From NCBI GenBank assembly GCA_026419785.1, contig JAODTK010002765.1, positions 1 through 64,000 of the forward strand: a stretch of 64,000 bases of DNA, in the 5' to 3' direction. Shown here piece after piece: positions 49,557-58,690 of the stretch. Made by a program: the position numbers and the translations under genes. How positions within the stretch are numbered: position 1 is the stretch's first letter; the number at the start of each line of letters is the position of its first letter. This DNA comes from Sclerodactyla briareus. Lineage: Eukaryota > Echinodermata > Holothuroidea > Dendrochirotida > Sclerodactylidae. The notes beneath the pieces are model-generated. The model was not told the origin of the DNA. It saw only the letters and a list, made by a program, of their open reading frames with translations, and made no database searches.

Positions 49557-50725
49557 AGCTGATTTCGGTGCGTCTCGTCGGGTGGTGGCTGAGGGTTTCA
49601 ATGGAGCTCGTAAATAAGCGGTGGGATTCCCGAAACATCAATTATATAGAGCTAGAACGTTACCACGGACGCACGCCTGCTCATTTAGGAGCGCGACTCG
49701 GGCCCCCTTCGTGAATTGCCCGGAAGGGGAGTGGCGCGAGCGTTCCAAGGATGCGACCGTTTCATAACGTTTACTCCAGGCATGCGTTGAGCGTATGCGG
49801 CAAGACGCCAATAATAGAGGATTCATAACGAGCATAACATAAACGTGCCTAATGATGCTGCAATCATCTTGCAGAGATAGAGACAAGTTCCGTAGGAGCA
49901 AACAAAAAATGTTCCAACTAGTTGGAACGGACACTGTGTGAGAAGGCTTACCCAATGCGGCAGCGATGCCGCATCATAGCAAATTGATTCCGTGCAATAT
50001 CTTCCTTATGAAGCAATTACACGTCCTCACCGTGAACAATTAGGTTTTTTTGTTTTTTGTTTTTCTTCTTTCCAGAAAGGACTAATACGGGATAATCTCC
50101 TCCCCCAAAATCCCGCATACGCCCTCTCGCATCTATGAATCCTAGCTGAAACTTGTTTCGGTTGTGCTTGTATTGCCGTATGTGTAACATGCATGGTCCA
50201 CTGTCAACATTGAAACATAAACAGGAATTTTGGAACAATCAATGGTCTACAAATCGCAATGCCACGTATGACATTCACGCAATTCTAATATTTACAACTA
50301 TAACATACCTCCATTTGCAGTTTTGAGTATACACCCTTAGAAAGTACCTTAGCTAGTAAGCCGCCAGAGTTATATCATGGAATCACCGTGCACTGCATTC
50401 AACAGTCCTATGACCTAACATGCGGTCTCCTCCCTAATGATTTAGGGATATGTTCATATTTCAGCAACACCATATCCCTTAGAACAGTTTGAAAATGAAT
50501 TTGCAAAGAAATATCGGTCTACGTTTATCCTCAATAAGTCTAAGTCTAACTATGTAGACATCTTTGTTCTCCCCACGGAGGTGTGAACACTGTGGTGTAG
50601 GCTATGCGTGTATGTATCTTAACTCTGTACGATTTATCCCCAAATGCCACAGTCTCACTGTCCCATATTCTACAGACAGAAGTTGCAAACCTATTGCAAA
50701 CAGCATGTGTTTACAACCGCAGAAG
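49557..50725. other. No recognisable feature
   Basis: Short frames only, no motifs. A T-rich tract occurs near 50,043-50,071. Confidence 0.5.
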
Positions 50726-50745
50726 GAGTAACCAACGATATGAAG

Positions 50746-51012
50746 CACTAACCGATATGATATAAAAATTGACCGATAATGAATCACTTACCGATAATGA
50801 TATAAAAATTGACCGATAATGAAGTAACAATTTTCTTAACCGATAATGAATCACTTACCGATAATGATATAAAAATTGACCGATAATGAATCACTTACCG
50901 ATAATGATATAAAAATTGACCGATAATGAATCACTTACCGATAATGATATAAAAATTGACCGATAATGAATCACTTACCGATAATGATATAAAAATTGAC
51001 CGATAATGAAGT
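50746..51012. repeat. 40-bp subrepeat array, left arm
   Basis: About six units of ACCGATAATGAATCACTT followed by ACCGATAATGATATAAAAAT and TG, with a variant ACCGATAATGAAGTAAC unit at about 50,813 and at the inner end. The last four units are almost identical, so they were copied recently. Each unit holds the word ACCGATAATGA twice, suggesting an original period of about 20 bp. Confidence 0.95.
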
Positions 51013-51206
51013 AACTTTTTTCATTTTTTTCGAGGAAGGGTGGGGAGAGGGGGGTGGTCACGGAAACCGTAAACATATAACCCGTCAACGGGTCCGATCG
51101 GGCTGGTGCAAATGGTTTCCATCCAATATCGATTTCTCAATGCAATTTTCTATCCGACTATGTATTTTCAACCCTTAACTGACGGCGGAGGGTACAAAAA
51201 ATCAAA

Positions 51207-51578
51207 GTGGCGGATTCCAAAAAGAATATTGTGAACAAGGAATTCGGACCCTTAGAAGCCGAATTTGAGTGTCCCCCGTGGATGAAATTTGCAATTCTTC
51301 AATTTGACATGCTCCGATTCGCATATTTGCTATGTCAAATAGTTAAAAAAGGCCATTTCGGCCGTTTGCCAGGCAAGGAAATGCTTCAAACACTTTTTGT
51401 TTTTTTATTTGCCTCCAGGACGCGAGTGAAATACCCAAGAGTCGGACATATATCATGCATCTCAGATCACGCCGGATCCAATGAGCTCTACCCAGAGCTC
51501 ATAGCATATTGGCATTTTACCGATTATCAGGTCGCTCAGAAATGCTCGGATTTCCAGGCTACCATCGCCTATATCTGA
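51207..51578 (+). other. Open frame inside the left arm, probably not a gene
   Basis: A 123-codon frame lies wholly within the inverted arm. The homologous stretch of the right arm (55,053-55,259 on the minus strand) aligns at DNA level but its frame is shifted and stopped. No domain is recognised. The ORF is therefore taken as accidental, although a small element-encoded protein cannot be excluded. Confidence 0.2.
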
Positions 51579-52035
51579 AAAAAAAACTAAACAAAAGTGA
51601 GGAAATGACCTCTGCGCGGCATTGTGTTCGCCGCCCAAACTATCCACGGTTCCGTTATTTTTTAATTTGATTCAGTAGTGGCGGCTGATTTTTTTAGGAT
51701 CTACCTTTCTCGGCCACCGTAGAGTTATCAAAGAGTGGAATAACCAATGGGGGGGGTTGACTAAACGCGCCATAATTTGTTGTGGACCAAGTGCAACAAC
51801 GTTAGTTTTTGCGTGTTGAAACCGGCGTTTGAGCTTCTTTCGCCCGATCGCTTCCATTGACCAATATGTATAATACGTTAATAATTCTACGTCCTCGGGT
51901 CAAAATACACAACAGAGCTTGGCCTCCAACCTATAAAGCGAATGTTGGCCTTTTATTTAGAATACTTTGGGAATTTCCCTACCAGTACGATAGCGTCTGC
52001 TCGAGCAGGCTAGGGAACTTCTGGACGGGGGCGAC

Positions 52036-52076
52036 GCCAGCGGGGGGGGGGGGGGGAGGGGGGGTGGGGAGGGGAC
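52036..52076. repeat. Poly-G tract in the foldback centre
   Basis: G runs of about 15, 7, 4 and 4 within 40 nt (AGCGGGGGGG...GGGGAGGGG). It is quadruplex-prone and a likely site of sequencing error. Confidence 0.85.
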
Positions 52077-53320
52077 TCAGTCAGTGACTCCCCGTCAGGG
52101 AAAGAAATCGAGGGGGTGTCGGGAGGCTAAACAACTGACATCAACATCACGAGCACAGCAAGCGCGTGCTGGAACTGCGGTGGGGGCCATTTTCATAGGA
52201 TAGCGAGACTTCGGACTAGGGTTGCCAGTGCGATTTTTTTGAAAATCTCTCTTCCAAGAATATGGCTCGTATCTTGAGAATACCGTTTGTCATAGGGGGA
52301 TATTACTTCGGCGTAAAAGATCGACTAACGCATAGATCAGAATCGAAAACATTGGTTATACTGAACTGGTATATCAACGGGTGACGGGTTTATTTCAGAA
52401 TTTGGAATCGGGGTGGCGCCCTGATCTCTTCCCTCGGCCACCGTGGAGTTACTCGGGCGGCGAAAACAGGGCGTATTGAAGGAGGCTTTCCGTACTCAAA
52501 TGGGCGACTAACACCCCATAAACTGTGATGGGAATGCCACGGGGGATGGTGTTGGTCATTCTCTGCTTTCTGGGGACATTCCACGGCCGAGGGTTCATGA
52601 GACCGACGGCCCGCGAGACCGACAGCCCGCGAGACCGGAGGTCCAGTATAAAATAGGGCCAGTCACAACAGCTGATGACGACCGCATATAATAGTGGCGG
52701 TCGGTGGTGTGCCCTAGGACCGTTTTTAACAACTAGTCTGCGCAGGGACTTGTCTCGTACCATGGCAACCAGCTTGTCACGTGGTTTACCACCCTGTACT
52801 CGTTTAATTCAGGTAACCGCTCAGCAGCTCGGTTGACTTTTTTATCTGGCTACGTGGGTTGTGATTGGCTGAGCATAGAATTAGATGAATACGGTGTACT
52901 TGTTTTGCATAGTTAGTTCTACTAATTACTTACTCCTACTACTTACTACTGTCCGCGTGTGGTATAGGTATTAGTGGTCTGCAGACATTCGCACTAATTT
53001 TACATGAACCTGTACGCCGGCGCATAGACCCCAATCGAGTACTGAATGTTTCGCAGGACACGTGACCCACTCTGCAATTTGTCGTTCGGGCCTCACCCTG
53101 GCGCGAATGCGCTAATTACGTCCTCACTTGTGTTAAAAAAACCGTTAGGCCAAACGCCGAAGCCACTAACGTGACTTCTTGAGCATACACGATAGGGCAA
53201 TTTTGCTCCTGTTTACTAAACAGAGTGAACGGGACTAGCTCCATTGGCATCGTCAGGTCATACGGGGTCAAGTTATCAGCTGCCACGCACATTCTTAACA
53301 TGTAAGTCTTTGAGTATGGG
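52077..53320. other. Foldback centre, no gene recognised
   Basis: The word CTCGGCCACCGTRGAGTTA occurs at 51,707 and again at 52,434. A short repeat GAGACCGACRGCCCGC is present two to three times near 52,600-52,637. No transposase or other domain was found on either strand. Confidence 0.4.
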
Positions 53321-53925
53321 GATCCGTGATCGGTTGCGTATTCATACGAACCATTGACTCCACCACTGACACACATAGCTCAATAGATTCCATATTCGTA
53401 CGAACTAATTGCCTCCTCACGGGGCACACGCAGATCAATATCAATTGCATATTCGTACGAACAATCGACTTTCCCACGCACATACTTAGACGCAATAATC
53501 GATACGTTTTTCATACGAAAGCAATTGATTCACCCCGACATACTCATATCAATTGATTGCGTTTTCCATAGCGAACAATTGACTTACACACGGCATATTT
53601 AGATCCATATCGGTTACGGTTTCGCGTACGAACCTATTGAACTCATAACTGACACACATATAATTTATAATGGTTGCGTATTCGTACGATCTAATTTTAC
53701 TCAGTCACGTACCGGTACTACTTTGATCATATTATTCCGTTTTCGTACGAACCAGTTGACTCACCACGGACATACTTATGCCTATAGCAATCGATGGTGG
53801 CGTATCCATCCGTACGAACTAACAACGTACCACGGACGTAGATCTTTATCGATTATCGATACGTTCTCGTACGAACCAGACCAATTGACGCACCACGGAC
53901 ATACGTATATCAATATCCATTCCTT
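53320..53925. repeat. ~57-62-bp minisatellite centred on TTCGTACGAA
   Basis: About ten degenerate units each contain a TTCGTACGAA-like palindrome (for example 53,341, 53,395, 53,452, 53,510, 53,681, 53,742 and 53,867), then a YAATTGACTCACCACGGACA-like stretch and ATACTTAGATCAATATCGAT-like sequence. The palindrome is the best-kept part of the unit. It lies in the centre of the foldback-like element. Confidence 0.85.
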
Positions 53926-55369
53926 TTTGGAGAAAAAGCGTTTGTCGTACACCGCGCGGCGGGTACTTGCTACGAAAAGCGCAGCCCCTCTAAACGGAGC
54001 GCCAGAATGGTGGTCAAGGGATCGTACAAGAAAATGGTTTTTTTCTTCATTTTGACACCACAGATCGATACAAATGACACTTTCTGGCATATGGCCGCAT
54101 CGAACCCCATGGTCCATGTGTCACAATTACGGGGGCGTATATTCCTGCCGCGGAGTTCAAAATTTATGAGAATTATCGTCGTTATCTGCGAATGCTATCA
54201 AAACTGTCAAGCAACTCCTGTTTAAGATGACACTGCATCACACCTCAAATTTTGTCAAATTTTTCTTAACGACGACTTAGGTTTTTATATTGTAATAACG
54301 GAATGCATGCATTTGACGGTCCCACCTATACCAAGTCCTATTTCACGGGATGCATTTTATATTGCGCAATGATGACAGGCTGTTACAGGCCCCTTCAATG
54401 TGTGAGCTGAGGAATTGAACATTCCGACCAGTGTTTTTTGCAACTACGGCTTGTAGATACCCCGATAGGCTACAAGCCTATAAATTTGCGGAAGTTCAGC
54501 GCGAGCAAAACTGTCAATTGCTTTTGCCTATTGGCGTATTTCCATTTCTGCACACAAGTGGGGGGGGGGGGGTTGAACCCCACACCCCCGGTCGCGACGG
54601 TCGGGTGGTTGATTCCCCTACCCCACCCCCCCCCCCCAAAAAAAAAAAAAGAAAAACATACACACCACTCGGTGGCGGGCGGCCATGATTTGTCCTATTT
54701 TTTCAGGAATCAGGTTGCCACTCAAGATCAAAATGAAAGAACAGAACTGAAAGCTGTTTGGGGCGGCAAACACAATGCCGCAATTCATTTCCCCATATCT
54801 TGTTTTATTTTTTGAGATATATAAGCGACGGCAGCTTATGAATCTTGCATTTTGAGTGACAATAAATTAACTCGGGTATAGCTCGAATTTCATCATATCA
54901 TTATGTATATTCATATAATTATATAATAATGTCCGATGGTGTATATTCCTACTTGGTCGATAAAGATAAATTCCGAAAAAGCCGTTTGAAGCCTTTACTG
55001 CCTCATATCGCCTGAAAAATAGCATTTTGAGCACTGTTAGTTGATATAGAAACTATGTGAATCGGAGTTTGTCATATCGATGAAGTGTAATTTCATCACC
55101 TGAACACTTTATTCGGATTTCACGGATCCGAATGACCCGGTTCCATTTTTTTCTGCAATCCACCATCTTGTCCGCCATTTTAATTTTTGCGTACTCGGCC
55201 GTAAAGGGTTGAAAAAAATCATAGTTCGATGAAATTGGCATGAAATCGATTGGAACCAATTTTTTTTTTTCAGCCCGATCGGACCTCGTTTGACGGAGTT
55301 ATGGTTACGGTTTCCGTGACCCACCCCCCCCCCCCACTCCCCCACCCATTCCTCGAAAAAAATGAAAAG

Positions 55370-55686
55370 TTACTTCATTATCGGTCAATTTTTATATCAT
55401 TATCCGTTAGTGATTCATTATCGGTCAAATTTTGTATCATTATCGGTTAGTGATTCATGAAAAAGTCGGTCAAATTGAAAATTGAAAATTATCGGTCAAA
55501 TTGGTGATTCATTATCGGTTAAGAAAATTGTTACTTCATTATCGGTTAGACCCATGATTCGATATCGGTTGAAAAGTTACTTCATTATCGGTCAATTTTT
55601 ATATCATTATCCGTTAGTGATTCATTATCGGTCAATTTTTATATCATTATTGGTTAGTGATTCATTATCGGTTGGTTACTTCATTA
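55370..55686. repeat. 40-bp subrepeat array, right arm (inverted)
   Basis: The reverse complement of the left array: TCATTATCGGTCAATTTTTA and TATCATTATCCGTTAGTGAT words alternate, with a damaged stretch around 55,455-55,500. It is more diverged than the left array. Confidence 0.95.
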
Positions 55687-56077
55687 TATGTTGCCGATAA
55701 AAACACACTGCCCGTTGTTAGTGATGACTAGTTCATGTGCAACTGACGATGCTGCGAGAGTGGACAGAAGGGCCGGGCGAATCGCCTTAGGGAGTTTCTG
55801 GTTCCAGGTAAACAGATTATGTATAAATGAGCACCTACTGGAACTCGAGTTCAATGAAGACACTTTGCTAACTATCGCAGCTGACCAAGATAAAATTCCT
55901 TCATAATCTGAATTTCTGTCTGAAAAGTCTCATACTGTATTGCTGCAAAAAGGGGCGCTCATCTGGATGAATATGGTAGGCTCCGCTCGAGCGCACGCTG
56001 GATGACCCTGTCCTGAGAGCGCGCCGCCGCCCCCAGGTTATCGGCTGAAGTGGTGAGGGCGCGAGCAGTACCGGGAA
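55687..56077. other. No gene confirmed
   Basis: A 72-codon frame (55,688-55,906) contains CAG|GTAAAC near 55,806 that could serve as a donor, but there is no recognisable protein and no clear start. Treated as unassigned. Confidence 0.35.
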
Positions 56078-56093
56078 TCGGCCGCTGCCTCAA

Positions 56094-56126
<33 letters not shown>

Positions 56127-56260
56127 CACCTGAGTAAGTTGGTCCAAGGTAGTGCTCATGAGCATGCATGCGCGCATGCCTCGTATGGTCTTCATGTGAA
56201 TCCAGTGAAACTAGGTTTTAAATTGTCCGTGTCTTGTGCGCATGCCTCGTAGGGTCTTGT
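56078..56260. repeat. Diverged pre-copy of the satellite leader, with poly-T
   Basis: TCGGCCGCTGCCTCAACAA, then a run of about 30 T (56,097-56,126), then CTCATGAGCATGCATGCGCG. A second copy of the same leader, TTGGCCGCTGCCTTAACGAA...TTCGTGAGTGTGCGTGTGCG, directly precedes the 38-bp array at 56,988. A lone monomer-like word, TTGTGCGCATGCCTCGTAGG, is at about 56,234. Confidence 0.6.
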
Positions 56261-56361
56261 ATAAGTGTGTTGGCTGGCTCCAACATCGCTCCATTTTTGT
56301 ACTATTTTGACTGTAATTTCGTCCTTCCTTGCATCATTCGATCCCTGGAACTAATATGTAA

Positions 56362-56381
56362 TGTTTTTTTTTTTTTTTTTT
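56362..56381. repeat. Poly-T tract
   Basis: A run of about 20 T after AATATGTAATG. On the minus strand it would be a poly-A tail, but no retroelement body is recognised. Confidence 0.6.
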
Positions 56382-57025
56382 TATGTTTCTTAATAGTAGG
56401 CTCCATGTATAAATAATGTATGGATACGGTCCACAATCGGTAAAATTATTTGAAAGAGCTACGGAATATCCTATGAGAATCCAAAACACATTTGATCGGC
56501 TGATTCATCAATGAACTGAGGAATAGGTACCAATGTCATTGTGATGCAGAATATTGTACAGAAAATTCATACAGCATAGTGCGTATATGCGTTATACTTC
56601 TTATTTGCATTCTTCTCCAAAAAGTAATTCATTTTCACATTTGGGAAGAGCAAAAATCCCCGAATTGTATTGACTGTGAGCATGAAAAATATGGGGGAAT
56701 CTATGACCAATTTGCCTAAATTATCGAATTCACTACACCATATCAGATGAGTGAATCTATATATTGTATGTCTGTTCTAAACAGTCCCCAGAACTCACGT
56801 GGACCTATTATTGGATGTATCACGCATTGTTAAATGATGTGTATAACCCAAACAATGGCATTCCAGATTACCTAGTTAATAAGCCAAATTAGCTAATTAT
56901 TTATGCAAATGGGCGATCAGAACATTTCTGTACATTTTCTGGATTTGCGACGTATAATAACGGCTGTTATTCTGATGTTGGAATGGAATTGGCCGCTGCC
57001 TTAACGAATATTTCTACGGTACGCG
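56382..57025. other. No recognisable feature
   Basis: AT-rich sequence without motif-bearing frames, ending in the second copy of the satellite leader from about 56,988. Confidence 0.5.
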
Positions 57026-57026
57026 T

Positions 57027-57300
57027 TAAGTAGTGTTCGTGAGTGTGCGTGTGCGCATGCTGTGTAAACTAGCTGAATTAGAGTACGTGTGCGCATGCTG
57101 TGTGGGCTGACTGAATAAGAGTACGTGTGCGCACGCTGTGTAACCTAGCTGAATTAAAGTGCGTGTGCGCATGCTGTGTAAACTAGCTGAATAAAGTTCG
57201 TGTGCGCATGCTGTGTAAGCTGGCTGAATTAGAGTGCGTGTGCGCATGCTGTGTGGACTGACTGAATTAGAGTGCCGTGTGCGCATGCTGTGTGGGCTGA
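57027..57300. repeat. 38-bp minisatellite, first block (~7 units)
   Basis: Units of GAGTGCGTGTGCGCATGCTG followed by TGTGGGCTGACTGAATTA. These first units more often carry the variant TGTAAACTAGCTGAAT. Frames repeating RTRTLIQ and HTACAH on the minus strand are by-products. Confidence 0.95.
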
Positions 57301-57480
57301 CCTAGGCCGGCAATCCAACGCTAACGGCCCTATGCTGGGCTGACGCCGGTGTGTAAAATGGCAGTACGCGCAGTTTTCCATTGTCTTCAGACGCGCTACC
57401 TGAAAATGTCCTTGAAAGAGTAACACAGACCGTAGTTGATCAATCAATTTAACGCGGAAATGTAATCCGTATGCTGTATA
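57301..57480. other. Non-repeat interruption inside the minisatellite
   Basis: About 180 nt without the monomer (CCTAGGCCGGCAATCCAACG ... AAATGTAATCCGTATGCTG). It may be an insertion or an original flank joined by rearrangement. No inverted ends were seen. Confidence 0.6.
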
Positions 57481-58375
57481 TGTTGGCTGAATTAGAGTGC
57501 GTGTGCGCATGCTGTGTGGGCTGACTGAATAAGAGTACGTGTGCGCATGCTGTGTGGGCTGACTGAATAAGAGTACGTGTGCGCATGCTGTGTGGGCTGG
57601 CTGAATTAGAGTGCGTGTGCGCATGCTGTGTGGGCTAACTGAATTAGAGTGCGTGTGCGCATGCGTGTGGGCTGGCTGAATTAGAGTGCTGTGCGCATGC
57701 TGTGTGGGCTGACTGAATTAGAGTGCGTGTGCGCATGCTGGGTGGGCTGGCTGAATTAGAGTGCGTTGCGCATGCTGTGTGGGCTGGCTGAATTAGAGTG
57801 CGTGTGCGCATGCTGTATATGCTGGCTGAATTAGAGTGCGGTGTGCGCATGCTGTGTGGGCTGACTGAATTAGAGTGCGTTGCGCATGCTGTGTGGACTG
57901 ACTGAATTAGAGTGCGTGTGCGCATGCTGTGTGGACTGACTGAATTAGAGTGCGTTGCGCATGCTGTGTGGGCTGGCTGAATTAGAGTGCGGTGTGCGCA
58001 TGCTGTGTGGGCTGACTGAATAAGAGTGCGTGTGCGCATGCTGTATATGTTGGCTGAATTAGAGTGCGTGTGCGCATGCTGTATATGTTGGCTGAATTAG
58101 AGTGCTGTGCGCATGCTGTGTGGGCTGACTGCATTAGAGTGCGTGTGCGCATGCTGTGTGGGCTGACTGAATTAGAGTGCGTGTGCGCATGCTGTGTGGA
58201 CTGACTGAATTAGAGGGCGTGTGCGCATGCTGGGTGGGCTGGCTGAATTAGAGTGCGTGTGCGCATGCTGTATATGCTGGCTGAATTAGAGTGCGTGGTG
58301 CGCATGCTGTGTAAGCTGGCTGAATTAGAGTGCGTTGCGCATGCTGCGTGAGCTGGCTGAACTGGAGTGCACGCG
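57480..58375. repeat. 38-bp minisatellite, main block (~23 units)
   Basis: About 23 units counted by the GCGCATGC word. Common variants are GGCTGACTG or GGCTGGCTG, TGTGTGGGC or TGTATATG, and losses of two bases in GTGCGT(GT)GCG. The array ends at about 58,375 in a monomer reading GCTGGCTGAACTGGAGTGCA. A single diverged monomer also occurs at about 59,928-59,965. Confidence 0.95.
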
Positions 58376-58609
58376 TGTATATTTCCAAAAGGCATTTATT
58401 CCCCAGGGCTGCATGCGTCCCCCTGTGCGTCTCTCCCTACGCGAAGCTCCAACATTAGCAGGAGGCTTCTCGAAGCACTGTTCATATGGAGGAAGCAAGT
58501 CACGCTCGAACGCCCGCGGGCCTGGGGTTTTGATGAATGTATTGGGTAGTGACGTATCCGGGGAAGACATTAGCTTCTGGTTGAGCCTCTCGGCCCTATT
58601 TGCCGCCAT
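58325..58609 (-). CDS. Candidate 5' exon or small ORF, unknown product
   Basis: An ATG at 58,607-58,609 (context GGCATGGCGG) opens a 94-codon frame starting MAANRAERLNQKLMSS, with proline-rich, low-hydrophobicity sequence further on (TFIKTPGPRAFERDLLPPYE). It lies in locally GC-rich DNA (58.4-59.3 kb) beside the satellite and its last 15-20 codons run into the array. A real exon would have to splice before that, but no strong donor is visible (best: GCGTAGGG near 58,437). An opposing 119-codon plus frame covers the same bases, which weakens the case. Confidence 0.2.
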   Translation of the reverse strand: MAANRAERLNQKLMSSPDTSLPNTFIKTPGPRAFERDLLPPYEQCFEKPPANVGASRRERRTGGRMQPWGINAFWKYTRVHSSSASSRSMRNAL

Positions 58610-58690
58610 GCCAGTGGGACTTACTAAACCATTATTTTATTTCGAATCCATGATGCTCTCACCATATACAATAGTAGCGTGTCCAGCGAA

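Larger units (their letters stand above)
50728..55686. mobile_element. Foldback-like element with long, subrepeat-built inverted arms
   Basis: Two arms of about 1 kb lie in opposite orientation around a 3-kb centre. The left arm runs outward to inward from GAGTAACCAACGATATGAAG through the 40-bp subrepeat array, CGAGGAAGGGTGGGGAGAGG, CACGGAAACCGTAA, GATCGGGCTG, CTCCGATTCGCATA, and GCGGCATTGTGTTCGCCGCC, to a GATTTTTTTAGG end near 51,700. The reverse complement of the right arm shows the same series, including CGAGGAATGGGTGGGGGAGT, CACGGAAACCGTAACC, GATCGGGCTG, CTCCGATTCACATA, GCGGCATTGTGTTTGCCGCC and CTGAAAAAATAGG near 54,700. Long inverted arms with a tandem-subrepeat outer domain are the hallmark of foldback elements (Drosophila FB, sea-urchin TU). 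No transposase frame was found in the centre and no clear target duplication at the ends, so the class is inferred from structure. Confidence 0.7.

Noticed and set aside
50746-51012. Regular 40-bp repeats considered as a CRISPR array
   Set aside because: There are no unique spacers between repeats. The units are head-to-tail and inverted at 55.4 kb, and the surrounding DNA is animal-type.
57229-58039. 131-codon minus-strand frames with RTRTLIQ/HTACAH repeats
   Set aside because: They are direct translations of the 38-bp minisatellite, shift frame with unit-length variants and have no splice or start support.
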